DNA of 64,000 nucleotides from Fratercula arctica. Taxonomy: Eukaryota > Chordata > Aves > Charadriiformes > Alcidae. The translations under genes were made by a program, and so were the position numbers. The stretch spans positions 1,736,001-1,800,000 of the forward strand of contig CANTUZ010000001.1 in NCBI GenBank assembly GCA_947846985.1. Reading direction: 5' to 3'. The notes under the pieces were generated by a model, which was not told the DNA's origin, made no database searches, and worked only from the letters and a program-made list of their open reading frames with translations. Of the stretch, positions 1-11,619 are shown piece by piece (within the stretch, counting starts at the first letter, position 1; every line of letters starts with the position of its first letter).

Positions 1-150
1 GTGGTGGAGTCTCCTTCTCTGGAGATATTCCAAACCCGCCTGGACACGTTCCTGTGCCACCTGCTCTGGGTGACCCTGCTTTGGCAGGGGGTTGGACTAG
101 ATGGTCTCCAGAGGTCCCTTCCAACCCCTACCATTCTGTGATTCTGTGAT
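1..150 (+). mobile_element. CR1 LINE 3' end (fragment entering the window)
   Basis: Typical CR1 3' UTR text (gtggtggagtctccttctct, then cttccaacccctaccattct) ending in two ATTCTGTG units at 133-148. It is cut by the left window border. Confidence 0.9.
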
Positions 151-164
151 ATCCTATGTTAAAT

Positions 165-400
165 GGAACTTCTTGTATTTCAATTTGTGCCCATGTCCTC
201 TTGTCTTGTCACTGGACACCACAGAGAAGAGCATGGCTCTGTCTTCTCTACTGTCTTCCGCCAGATATTTGAACTCATTGGTAAGATCCCCCTGAGCCTT
301 CGCTTTTCAGGCTGGACAGTCCCAGCTCTCTCAGCCTGCTCTTGTTAGTCAATACTCCAGTCACTCAATGATCTTCATGGCCCTTCACTGGTGAAGATAA
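165..400 (-). mobile_element. CR1 LINE fragment, 3' region, reverse orientation
   Basis: On the minus strand this reads like the CR1 segment downstream of ORF2 (gagcaggctgagagagctgg, followed by the gatgggcacaaattg-type stretch). It is truncated on both sides and abuts the plus-strand CR1 end at 150. Confidence 0.75.
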
Positions 401-409
401 ACATCCACT

Positions 410-880
410 GCTCTCTGCTTATCTGCCAAGGCAGTCATCTGCATTAGTTAAGTATGCTTTCCTCGTCATAAATCCATGCTGACTACCTCCCCAACACCTT
501 CTTGTCCTTCATGTGTCTGGAAATGGTTTCCAGGAGTAGTTGCTCCATCACCTTCCCAGGGATCGAGGTGGGATGGCCAGCCTTTCCTTCTTCCTCCTTG
601 CCCTTTTTAAAGGGAGAAGTGACATTTGCTTTCTTCCAGGCCTCAAGAACCTCTCCCAATGGCCATGACCTTTCAAAGATAATCAACAATGGCCTCCCAA
701 TGACGTTGGCCAGCTCCCTTAGCACTCATGGATGCAACCCATTAGGTCCCATGGACTTGTGTTTGTCCAGTTTGTTTAAATGTTCCCTAAGCTGATCCTC
801 CCTCCAGCGAGGGTGGGTCTTCTTCACTCCAGACTCTCCCCCTGGTCTCAGGGGCTTGGGATTCCTGAGGCTGGTCTTTA
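410..880 (-). mobile_element. CR1 LINE ORF2 reverse-transcriptase fragment
   Basis: Minus-strand translation gives degraded CR1 reverse transcriptase: DKSMGPNGLHP, then LRELANVIGRPLLIIFERSW, KANVTSPFKKGK and TSIPGKVMEQLLLETISRHM, continuing to a QHGFMTRKAYLTN-like stretch near 440-480. A stop and frame breaks show it is dead. Confidence 0.85.
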
Positions 881-884
881 GAAT

Positions 885-1335
885 GACCGAATGGTCATTG
901 TTTGGAAGGGACCTTCAAAGATCACTTTGTCCAACCCCCCTGACATGGGCAGGGACATCTTCCACTAGATCAGGTTGCTCAGAACCTCATCCAACCTGAC
1001 CTTGAAGACCTCTAGGGATGGGGCAGCCACAGCTTCTCTGGGCAACCTGGGCCAGTGTCTCACCGCCCTCATCGTAAAATGTTTCTTCCTTATGTCCAAT
1101 CTAAACACACCCTCTTTCAGTTTAAAACTGTTGCCTCTTGTCGTATCACTACAGGTCCTGGTAAAAAGTCTCTCTTTCTTAGAAGCTACCTTTAAGTATT
1201 GAAAGGCTGCAAGAAGGTCTCCCTGAAGCCTTCTCTTCTCCAGGCTGAACAATCCCCAACTCTCAGCCTTTTTCTATAGCAGAGGCGCTCCAGTCCTCTC
1301 ACTATTTTCGTGGCCTCCTCTGGACCCGCTTTAGC
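885..1335 (-). mobile_element. CR1 LINE 3' fragment, reverse orientation
   Basis: Begins at the CR1 3' side (ttggaagggaccttcaaaga), passes through the ggatggggcagccacagctt core and ends near ctcctctggacc, all in reverse orientation. Confidence 0.9.
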
Positions 1336-1505
1336 TATAAAGAGTGAGGAAAGGAGGCATTGAACATCTCAGCTTCTTCCATGTCCTTGGCATCAGGTCC
1401 CCTGCCCCACCCAGCAGCAGACCCACATTTTCCTTTTGCTGCTGATGTACTTGTAGAAGACTTTCTCATTTTCCATCGTGTCCATTTGCTTTTTGCTGTT
1501 TTGAC
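1320..1505 (-). mobile_element. CR1 LINE ORF2 fragment
   Basis: The minus strand encodes a degraded KVFYKYISSKRK stretch followed by a frame-shifted NVGLLLGGAGDLMP-like stretch, matching a known CR1 ORF2 region. Borders are approximate. Confidence 0.7.
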
Positions 1506-1509
1506 TCGT

Positions 1510-1845
1510 CTCCCATAACATCCGCACTGGTGAAGACCTTGGGGGGGACCTTATCAATGTGTATAGATCCCTGACAGGAGGCAGTAAAGGCAGCAGAACC
1601 AGGATCTTCTTGGTGGTACCCAGTGGCAGGACTGGAAGCAATGGGCACAAACTGAAACACGCGCACTGGCACAGGTTGCCCAGGGAGGTTCTGGAGTCTC
1701 CATCCTTGGAGACAGTCAAAACCCAACTGGAGATGGACCTGGCCAGCCAGCTGCTGGTGACCCTGATTGAGCAGAGGGGTTTGGTCTCCAGAGGTCTTTG
1801 CCAACCTCAACCGTTCTGTGATTCTATTAGCAAACACCGAATAAG
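1510..1845 (+). mobile_element. CR1 LINE 3' end
   Basis: Plus-strand CR1 3' segment (ggcactggcacaggttgccc-like core, ggagacagtcaaaacccaac) ending at the ATTCTGTG-type tail near 1820-1840. It faces the minus-strand fragment to its left. Confidence 0.85.
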
Positions 1846-3520
1846 CTGAAGTATTTCATTAAATCACTTAAAATCTGTAAAATTGATTTAGAAAACTACT
1901 TGGTATTATTTTCTCTTTAAAAACCATGAAAGATGCCACCACTTGACGCAGCTTAATTCTTCCAGCTTAAATTGGCTAACTAATAATGGTTTCAAGTCCC
2001 GATTTTTGTCATTCACTGCATCATTTATACATAATAGTGGACTTAGGGAGCTCTCAGACCTTGGCTGAGATTGAGGATTCTGTGTTAGGTGCTATACAGA
2101 TACGTATGAAGACAAAGTCCTTGTCATGACACTCGTCAAACAAAACTGGATAGAAGTAAGAGGAGACATCATGTACTCGCTCCCTGTGTTGTGTCTTAGC
2201 GTGGGCTGGGTTTACTTGCCTGCTCCTGGGTATGATGCCCTTCGAGCTGCCCCACTGCCTTCAGCCTGGTCTCCAGTTGCTGCTCCAGAAGGTGTGGGTG
2301 GCCCATCCGTCTCATGTCCTCTCTGCCTGCTCTGTGGGCATCTCTAGGTACCATATAGCACCTGGAAGTGCACCCTCAATGCTGGCGTAAAACTGAATTT
2401 TGAGGTAAAGATGGAGTCCTGGCTGTAATACTTTGCTAAGGAAGGTTTCTTATATTAAACCAGTTGCCTGGTGGAAGTCTTGGAAGGCAGATAAGTGCGG
2501 CAGATGGGAGACTTGGAGACTGCGGGTACGTGTTTGAGGATTCAGTTGGCCAAGAAGAACAAAGATGTACGTACCGTGTTTGCAGCGAGTTGCTCAGCCT
2601 GATTTGTAAGAAAATAAGTACATTCCCATTTCTCCAAGGAAGATGGAGGACCCTATGAATCAAGACAAAAGAAAAGGATCTCATGAAAAAGGACAAGCAG
2701 ATGAGATTTTGGGTCTGTCTTCTCAGACAGTAGGCACAAGTCCCACCTTCAGTATCAGATACTCACCCACATCGATAGATTTTTGCCTATCAATCCTGAC
2801 ATTACTGTCCCAGGTTATAGATGCCTTCATGGAGCTTGGAAAATTGCTGAAGGACAAGCATTCCTTCATGAACGGGGAAAAAGAAATTCAATTTTCCAAG
2901 GAAAGGGCTTGTTAAGCTGGTCAAGAGCTTTAAACTCCTACCATGAAAATGGTCGGGGAGGGAGAAAATAATTGACTGCTTTTGGAAGGGACAGGGGAAG
3001 TCTGTTCCCCTTCGCCCGGGTAGGATTGAGCGTGCCTAAACCATTCCTTGTAGACATCCGAGCCGTCCGTTCATACACAGATGGCAGAAGGGCATCCCAC
3101 AGCCACCTTTGTTTCAGCCTCTGCACGCTTGGAAAATTTTGCCTAATATCTAATCAAAATCTCCTTTGTTATAAACGCAGCTGATTTCTTTTGTTTCTCT
3201 TCTGCCCGGTAGCTATGCAGAACAATTAATAACTGATGCTTTTATAAGAGGGGTGGGGTGTTTTTGCCAGGCTTCTAACATGACTTCCCCCTCCTTCCTC
3301 CGAGTCTTTTTTTGGCTGTGGTTTCCCTCTTTCCTCGCTGGACCAGACCAGTCTAGTTCTTGAGCATTTCCTGGTGATCCCTTAATTTCCTGTCACTTCT
3401 GTTGTTCTCTTGCCTGTCGCCAGTTTTTTTTGCCTCAAGACCACAGTGCTAAGAGTTTAGAAACGGCAATCCCGACAAAGCCTTTCCCTGCTACATGAAA
3501 AGCAGTGATTTACTCCCCAC

Positions 3521-4078
3521 ATAGAATCATGGAATCACAGAATGGTTTGGTTTGGGTTGGAAGGGACCATAAAGATCATCCAGTTCCAACCCCCTGCCCT
3601 GGGCAGGGACACCTCCCACCAGACCAGGCTGCTCAAAGCCCCGTCCAGCCTGGCCTTGAACCCCTCCAGGGATGGGGCAGCCACAGCTTCTCTGGGCAAC
3701 CTGCGCCAGGGGCTCACCACCCTCATAGTAAAAAATTTCTTCTTAGTATCTAATCTAAATCTCCCCTCTTCCAGTTTGAAGCCATTACCCCTTGTCCTAT
3801 CGCTGCCCCTTGTAAAAAGTCCCTCTCCAGCTTTCTTGTAGGCCCCCTTCAGATACTGGAAAGCTGCTCTAAGGTCTTCACGGAGCCTTCTCTTCTCCAG
3901 GCTGAACCCCCCCAACTCTCTCAGCCTGTCTTCACAGCAGAGAGGCTCCAGCCCTCCCAGCATCTCCGGGGCCTCCTCTGGCCCCGCTCCAACAGCTCCA
4001 TGTCTTTCTGATGTTGGGGGCCTCAGAGCTGGACATAGTAGTCCAGGTGGGGTCTCACCAGAGCAGAGTAGAGGAGCA
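3521..4078 (-). mobile_element. CR1 LINE 3' fragment, about 560 bp
   Basis: Starts with atagaatcatggaatcacag, the reverse complement of the CR1 tail, and continues through the full 3' region to ggggtctcaccagagcagag. Well preserved, so probably one of the younger copies here. Confidence 0.93.
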
Positions 4079-5989
4079 GAACTGATTCAATCAGTTCATC
4101 AGACTGGTTAAAGTCAACACCACCTCTGCTTTCCTCCTTGTCGCAGCATTGGTGGTGTATGGCTGTTTGATGGGATGGGTTTAAAGTGGGTTGAATTAAA
4201 TTAAAAGATTTCCCAGGAAAAGGAAGAAGGCAAGACTGCCTCTTCAGGGGCAGGAACAACTGTGCCATGAGGCTGTCGAAGAGCTTCCACCTCCATTTTC
4301 TCCCTCGCTGTCCTCTCTCCAGTCATCCATGATACTTAAATTCTTTTTAATCTACCAGTCAAGCCGTCAATGAAGGGAGTGATTAGGACCAGACCCAGAG
4401 CTAGCCCCAGTGGCTAATGTGAGAGGCAGTCCTGGCATGGCGGTGGATCATTAACTCTTGGAAAAATAATTTTTCCGCTAGATGTGCATCCATCTGAAGA
4501 GTGGTTATACCTAGACCAGCTTTTTTTTTTTTCTCACTGTGCTTCTAAGAATGTTTTTTTTTTAATGTGCTTCCAAATGAAGACAAAATATGTTTGACGT
4601 ACTGTTACTCGGGATGCTAGGGACACGGTTATCCTGCACAACGGGGCTACATCCAGAAAATATGGAAGCTAAAGGGTGAGCTGGGGATCGGCTTGCAAGG
4701 AAACTTCATGGAATGAGCCTGCGTCTGCTGGAATTTGAGCTCTGTCTTGGGACCAGCCCTGCTGCACCCAACCTGGCAGCTCTGCAGGGTTGCACGTGCG
4801 TCCCTGGCAGCTCCAGGAGAGCACACGAGCTTTTGTGTTTGTGCAACACTGCGCCTGAGCTGAAATGGTCTCTGTGAGCCCAAAGGGTGTTGGCAGTAAG
4901 CCGTATCTAGCAAAATTTCTTAACCTGCCTTCACGAGGTTAAGAGCTATCGCTCCTTGACCCACTCCTTACAGCTTCTCCATCTTGTTCTTGGAGCTTCT
5001 TCCTTCCGATGCCTCCACACCACACTCCAGTCTCCCCAGCCAGCTCTTCTCCTCCTTTCTCCACAGAAGTGTAAAGGCAGGATTTTGAGTTCCTTTGCAG
5101 TGGTTCCTATTCTCATATTTTCTTGCTTTATTTCCTTATGCATTTCTGTCCAGAGCAAGTTTTGGACGGTGCAGGAGCAGTTCCTGCATGGGCTGCTCAA
5201 AATCACATGGGTGACCCCTAACACAATGCATCCTGCTAGTCCTTAACTTTCTCCATAAAGAAAAAGTACGGATATCTTGGTCTCTACAGCCAGTAGAATA
5301 CCCTCTCACCCCCACGAGATGAACTCATATCGTTCCTTGTTTCTCTCTTATCCCTTAATTATTCCATCAAAGGAGGAGATTGGACTGAATTAACGCGAGT
5401 TCTTCTTACTGAGTTGGTTTGTCATCTGCCTGTTACCTTCTAGAGACTTCCTAATGAACTAAAAATTGGTTGTAGTACCCCTTCGCGTATTGAAACTAAG
5501 TGTGCTGTTTTACAGATTTCAAGTAGCTGCTTCCCCTCACGTTCCCCAACTTCTCCATGACCTTAAAGAAAACCCCTTTTGCTCTAGGAAGCCTTGAAGA
5601 AACCACAAACAGTTCAGAACTTACCAGTTTTCACCAGCTTTCTAAAGCGTCCTCTTCTCTCTTTCTCACTTGCATCCCCAGACAGCTTCTCCATCTTCCA
5701 TCTTCCTTTATTCCAAGCCTCTTCCCAGGGGTTGCTACCAGCAGGAACACATCTTTTGGATTCATACCCAATATGGCTTGAATAACTCCCATCTTCACCA
5801 AGACTGGCTCTCAGTACACCATGCAGAGGCATCGACTGGTCCTCGGCTGCGTCCTGGGAGAGGTCTTTCCACTTACAGTCTATTGTATTCTTGAACTTGG
5901 TACATTCCTTTTAGCTTAAATGGCCTTCATCTATTTATACCACTGTACGACTCACAAATTTTATAAATCCTATCGTTTGGATATCGTTT

Positions 5990-6505
5990 GGAGCGGGTCC
6001 AGAGGAGGCCACGAAGGTAATCCGAGGGCTGGAGCCCCTCTGCTGTGAAGACAGGCTGGGAGAGTTGGGGTTGTTCAGCCTGGAGAAGAGAAGGCTCTGG
6101 GGAGACCTTAGAGCAGCATTTTTACCAAGGTCTACAATGACAGGACAAGGGGCAACACCTTTAAACTGAAAGAGATTAGGTTTAGATTGGACATAAGGAG
6201 GAAATTCTTTATGAGGAGGGTGGTGAGACACTGGAGCGGGTGCCTAGAGAAACTGTGGATTCCTCATCATTGAATGTGTTCAAGGCCAGGTTGGACAGGG
6301 CTTTGAGCAACCTGATCTAGTTGAAGGTCATAGAATCATGGAGTCATTTAGGTTGGAAAAGACCTTTAAAATCATCAAGTCCAACCGTAAACCTAACACT
6401 ACCAAGTACACCACTAAATGTCCCTGCCCATGACCGCAGGGCTGGGCTAGGTGAGCTTTGAAGATCTCTTCTAACCCAAACCATTCTGTGATTCTATGAA
6501 AATCT
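5990..6505 (+). mobile_element. CR1 LINE 3' fragment, interrupted by a second CR1
   Basis: Plus-strand CR1 from gggtccagaggaggccacga to ttgaaggt at 6321-6328. It resumes with gtccctgcccatgaccgcag from about 6420 and ends in ATTCTGTGATTCTATGA near 6500. The block 6329-6420 is a separate insertion. Confidence 0.9.
6329..6420 (-). mobile_element. Short CR1 3' tip nested inside another CR1
   Basis: About 92 bp beginning catagaatcatggagtcatt and reading as a severely 5'-truncated minus-strand CR1 3' end. It splits the surrounding plus-strand CR1 exactly between ttgaaggt and gtccctgccc. Confidence 0.85.
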
Positions 6506-7024
6506 GTTGGGAAGACTTGTCTTGGGGAAATTATTGAAATTATTGGTACCAGCCTATTTAGGATGAAATGACAGTGTGTTAATAGCTATCTACCACATTA
6601 ACATTTTTTTTAGTGTCATCATCTGCTTCAGCTGGAACTCCAGGCTCAGAACTAGATTAAGTCTATTTTTGTACCATTTGGCTCTGCATGAGAACTGGTC
6701 TGGAGCATGTTAGGTTATGGGAGCTGCCCTGGGGTGAAAAAACAAAACTTTTTGGAGGGTTGTGGGGTTTTTTTTTCAGTAGATCAGTCGTAGTTTGGCT
6801 TAGTTCCCATCTCCGGTTTGCTGGACCCCAGATGCCCGCAGCAGGGTAGGAGAAGGGGGCTGGCGATGCCGCATGTTGTCCTACCAGTGTGTGACTGCCG
6901 CAAGTCTTCCTGCAGCTCCCACCTTATTGATTCTTCCACTTATGAAAAGTTGCAGATTTCTGGCCAAAATATTCTGAGTTTTAATTTCTTGTTTTCAAAT
7001 ACGCCCCAATCCACCAGTGATGAA

Positions 7025-7048
7025 GTGTGTGTGTGTATATATATATAT
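7025..7048. repeat. (GT)n(AT)n microsatellite
   Basis: A GT dinucleotide run passes directly into an AT dinucleotide run inside RNF169 intron 1. Confidence 0.9.
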
Positions 7049-7924
7049 GAAGTATGCCATTGCACATCTTCATGTAATTTAGTTAACATCCTTTTAAAAG
7101 AACTAGAGAAATTATTCTTGTTGGATAACCTCTCCGTAGTCAGAAAACTTCTACCTTCTTGTTTTGTGTTTTGAAAAAATTAAGATCTCATCTTCACTAA
7201 CTGCTGGAAGTTAAAAGGAAAAAAAGGGAAAACCTCGAGGTTTTGATTATCCCTGCCAGGAATACAGGGAAGCTACGAAGGCTGCTGCAAGTTTCCATGG
7301 AAGCTGGGGGTGAGGGGGATTCGCTGCCGCGGGTGGCAGAGCTTTGACTTGCCGGATGGCATCGGTTTGGCAAAACCCAGGAGCCTCTGAACGACAGGCA
7401 GGGAACCGAAGGGTTTCTGAATCAAGTTCAACTTATTTTTATTCAACCCATGTTGCTGAATTCACCAGATGGATGTTTCGGAATCTTTTGCCAGTAAATA
7501 TAAAATCTGCTGGTCGGGAGTGCGGATTAAGGGTGGCGGTGTGTAATGCACACTTCTGTGCTAACGTTGGAAGGATGGAGTCATTCAAGGGGATTGAGGC
7601 TACAAGTCAAACGCCTCTTATAAAGAGAACCAGTGTTAAATAATTAGAAAATCTTTTGTCCTCTCAAATAGTGTAGAAATCAATTGGGTTATTTCCAAGA
7701 TTGAGCACAATAGGATGAAACTCTCGTCTGCCAGTGTTAAAGAGCAGGATGCCAGGTTTACTCCTACCACTGCGACTGTTTCGGTGCTGTCATCGTGCTC
7801 AGAAGGAGCATCCCAGTGCCAGCCTTCCCACAGCCCTTCAAAGTTGGCTCCACTCAGAAACTGTTTCTGCTGACCCACAGCTCACTGGAGAGCAAGAAGG
7901 AGCTTTGCAAGTTAACAAGAAGGA

Positions 7925-8388
7925 CACGGAGCTGTTGGAGTGGGGCCAGAGGAGGCCCCGGAGATGCTGGGAGGGCTGGAGCCCCTCTGCTGTGAGGACA
8001 GGCTGAGAGAGTTGGGGGGGTTCAGCCTGGAGAAGAGAAGGCTCCGCGGAGACCTTCCAGCCCCTTCCAGTCCCTCAAGGGGCTCCAGGAAAGCTGGGGA
8101 GGGACTCTGGATGAGGGAGGGGAGCCACAGGACAAGGGGGAAGGGTTTCCACTGCAAGAGGGGAGATTGAGCTGAGATCTGAGGCAAAAATTCTTGGCTG
8201 TGAGGGGGGTGAGCCCCTGGCGCAGGTTGCCCAGAGAAGCTGTGGCTGCCCCATCCCTGGAGGTGTTCAAGGCCAGGTTGGATGGGGCTTGGAGTAACCT
8301 GGTCTGGTGGGAGGGGCAGGGCAGGGGGATTGGAACTAGATGATCTTTCAGGTCCCTTTCAACCCAAACCATTCCATGATTCTATGAA
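7925..8388 (+). mobile_element. CR1 LINE 3' fragment
   Basis: From gagctgttggagtggggcca to the tail attccatgattctatgaa at 8371-8388. Complete 3' end, moderate divergence. Confidence 0.92.
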
Positions 8389-8679
8389 GGCTTTTTCTTC
8401 CATCATCTTGCCCATTTCATTGTTCTCTTAGGCTGTAGCACACATCAAAACAGCTGCACAGCTTTGTCCTGCACCTGAACATGCAGAATTAGCACGCGAG
8501 GTGTGCTGGAGGAACACATGCGATGCTCTGATCATCTTGCCTTCCTCCTCAGCTGCACCCCAGTGCGAGGACCAGTCTGGTTCGATTTGTAGCAGTTCTG
8601 TGCTGATAGAAGCATCCACAGTGTAGCATCATTCTACCCCAGAAGCTATAATGGGGTGTTTTGTAAACATGGATATACA

Positions 8680-9351
8680 GTTGTGCAGAGAGGGACCTAG
8701 GAGTTCTGGTGGGCAACAAGTTGCCCTTGAGCCAGCAATATGCCCTGGTGGCCAAGAAGGCCAATGGCATCCTGGGGGGCATCAAGAAGAGTGTGACCAG
8801 CAGGTGGAGGGAGGTCATCCTCCCCCTCTGCTCTGCCCTGGGGAGGCCACACCTGGAGCACTGGGTCCAGTTCTGGGCTCCCCAGTTCCAGAAGGACAGG
8901 GAGCTGCTGGAGAGGGGACTGCAGAGGCTCCGGAGATGCAGAGGGGCTGGAGCATCTCTGTGCTGAGGAAAGGCTGAGAGCCCTGGGGCTGTTCCGCCTG
9001 GAGAAGAGCAGACTGAGAGGGGATCTCATCAATGCTCAGCAAGAGCTAAAGGGTGGGGAGTAAGAGGATGGGGCCAGACTCTTCTCAGTGGTGCCCAAGG
9101 ACAGGGCAATGGGCACAAGCTGGAACACAGGAAATTCTGTGTGAATACGAGTAAAAACTTTCCTGTGAGGGTGTCAGAGCCCTGGCACAGGCTGCCCAGA
9201 GAGGTGGTGGAGTCTCCGTCTCTGGAGACATTCCAAACCCGCCTGGACACGTTCCTGTGCAACCTGCTCTGGGTGACCCTGCTCTGGCAGGGGGTTGGAC
9301 TGGATGATCTCCAGAGGTCCCTTCCAACCCCTGCCATGCTGTGATTCTGTG
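8680..9351 (+). mobile_element. CR1 LINE 3' fragment, about 670 bp
   Basis: Starts in the last part of ORF2 (tggtggccaagaaggccaat; then ctctgccctggggaggccac) and ends at the tail tgattctgtg near 9351. It belongs to a different CR1 subfamily from the copy at 7925-8388, as judged by its 3' end text. Confidence 0.92.
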
Positions 9352-11542
9352 TCCATACATTTCTGTTTTCATCTCTTCTACACACAGTGAGAAATTTGGG
9401 TTCTCTGTCTTTTGACCCATCTATAAAATGTACAAGTTGTTGCATAAAGATGCTCTACATAAAATTGCCTCCACCTGATGTTAGACCACAAGCTAAACCG
9501 GCCCAACTTTATAGATAAATATTCCATTATTTAAAATCTCTTCTGGGCTGCTGAAGCCATGTAAGCGATGAAACAGTTGATGCGGCTTGTCTTTACTGCT
9601 GCACATTTCCCTCGGGTTAGCTCGTATGCTTTTATTACCCTGGAGGGAAAAAATACACCTTTTTAGCTACGAAGATAAGGTCTGAGATGAGCTTTATGCA
9701 TTCAGAAGTAATTGAAGGTTGCTGCGGGTGCCTTACAGATTGCTGCTGCTCTTGGGACCGTCTCCATGGAAGTTCAGCTTGATAAAATTCACAAAGAACT
9801 GGAACTGCTCAAGGACACAATTGAAAAGAAACATTTTGAGAAGCCGGTGGAAGGTTTCCAGCCCGGCCGGTTGCAGGCGCAGGAGCGAGGAATGCAGCCT
9901 GGCCTCCCCAGCATCGCCACCGCTCGGGATTTTTATCACACATGTTGGGACATTTTTGGATGTTTTCCTTTAAAAACAAGCCTAGCTCGCGCAGGCGTGC
10001 AAGTGAGAGGGAATAGCAGCTCTTATTTTTAAAAAAGAAAAATAAATTCTAGCTTGCATGCTTGAGGTTTGATTACAAGCGATTTTTTTCCTCCCCTTTT
10101 TAAAGCAAGTATTAAATACTTTGTCATTTGTTCAGCTTTGGCATTGGCAGTGTTCCTCCTCCGGAAGCTCTGAGTTTGCACTCACACTCACCAGTGAGTG
10201 AAGTTACGGGGCTTTCCTCTAAGAAATTAAAAGCAAACCAGTGGAAAGCAGGACAGGTGAAAACAGGATTTAATCAGTCTTTAAATGGCATATTTCAGCA
10301 CCAGGGCTGTGACCTGTCCTGGGGGAGGAGGCAGCCACGGCCGTGAACTGGAGGATGCCTGCCGGGGCAGTCGGCCGCTGGGTGTTTGATTTATTTGCCC
10401 CGCCATGAACCCTTCATTTTCGGCCCAGTGTATTTGAGGAATAAAAACGCTTCCTAAGTAAAACGTGCGGTGGAGCTGCTGGTTTATAGCCCTTAATTTC
10501 AGTGAGCTGGGAAAAGGAAACACCACCGATGTTTCCTCCTTGCTCGTACCCGTTTCATCCGGAGCGTGGCACGTTGGGGTGATGAGCTCTGCTGCACCCT
10601 GCCTGGAGCATGGATTTGGGCTGAGCCGGGACAGTTGTTCAGGCGTCGTTGTTTTATTCTGGTTGTTCAGGGATCGTTTTTTTATTCGGGTTGTTCCCTT
10701 TTCCATTCAAGCTCTTCCGACTCCAGTGCAACTTGCCCTGCGCAGAAGCGGGAAGGAGCTTTGAGGCCGTCGTAACAAAGGAAGTCACTTGGGGAGTAAC
10801 TATATTTGGGGAGGTTAAATTATAACCCCGTGGCAATATGCTTTTGGTTTCTGAATTCCCGAGGGGGAAGGGAGGAAGCGGGAGCAGGACGGGGAATTCC
10901 TGCCGGACGGAGCAGCCCGCCTGCCTGGCTTCGAAATATCCACCTTGGGGAGTGTGTTTGCAAGCGGAATAAAAGCTGTGTTTGCTCCAGATCAGCGGAA
11001 CGGCACCGCAAACAGCTGCGAAGGCGAAGGGGATGTGGAGGAGTGAAAATACTATTTCTATAGAAAATAGAGAGTGTTCTCGATGTTCTTTTAAACGGCA
11101 GAAGGGCAGGGGTGTGAATTCAGGGTGTGCTGCTTCTGTCAGCCTGTGCTTCTTGGGTGTTTGGCTGGAGATGTTTAAAGCCTGGTTTTATTTCTAGCGC
11201 TCAGATTCCCTGTGATTCTCAGGGCTGTTACTTAACCTCCGTGTTTACATCCTCCTAATGCTCCCCGGATTGCTTAACTGCTCGTCAAGAACTCTTGAGA
11301 GGCTCAAAAGTAACTATAGGAGTGCAAAATGGTATTCCTTGGCCATCCTCCTCCGAATGTTTCTGTATGTTAAATAGAGCTTTGATAGCAGCGTCGTAAT
11401 ATAAACATACGTGCTTGAAAAAATGCTGCCGAACTTCTTGTGCAGTCCTGGGAGAGCTTACCCTTTTTGGGAAATAATGGACAACCCCAGTCATCAATCG
11501 CTAAAAAGTGTTTCCTTTTTTTTCCCCCCCTTCTCTTTCCAG

Positions 11543-11619
11543 ACTTTATATTCAGAGCACCCATTAAATTAAGCAAACCAGGGGAACTCCGAGAAGAATA
11601 TGAAAGCCAGCTAAAGAAG
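11543..11619 (+). CDS. RNF169: RNF169 coding exon 2
   Basis: Acceptor ttctctttccag and donor gtacgg. 77 nt: two bases complete a split Asp codon, then 25 codons beginning [20 protein letters not shown]. Ends in phase 0. Confidence 0.94.

Larger units (their letters stand above)
1..11542 (+). other. RNF169: RNF169 intron 1 (3' part)
   Basis: Everything left of exon 2 should be RNF169 intron 1. It contains the CR1 fragments listed separately (1-1845, 3521-4078, 5990-6505, 7925-8388, 8680-9351) and a GT/AT microsatellite at 7025-7048. The intervals 1846-3520, 4079-5989, 6506-7924 and 9352-11542 show no convincing exon, RNA gene or repeat to my reading. Confidence 0.75.

Noticed and set aside
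1..11542. Search for the RNF169 RING exon within the window
   Set aside because: No Cys/His RING pattern or GC-rich exon ending with a donor in the needed phase was found.
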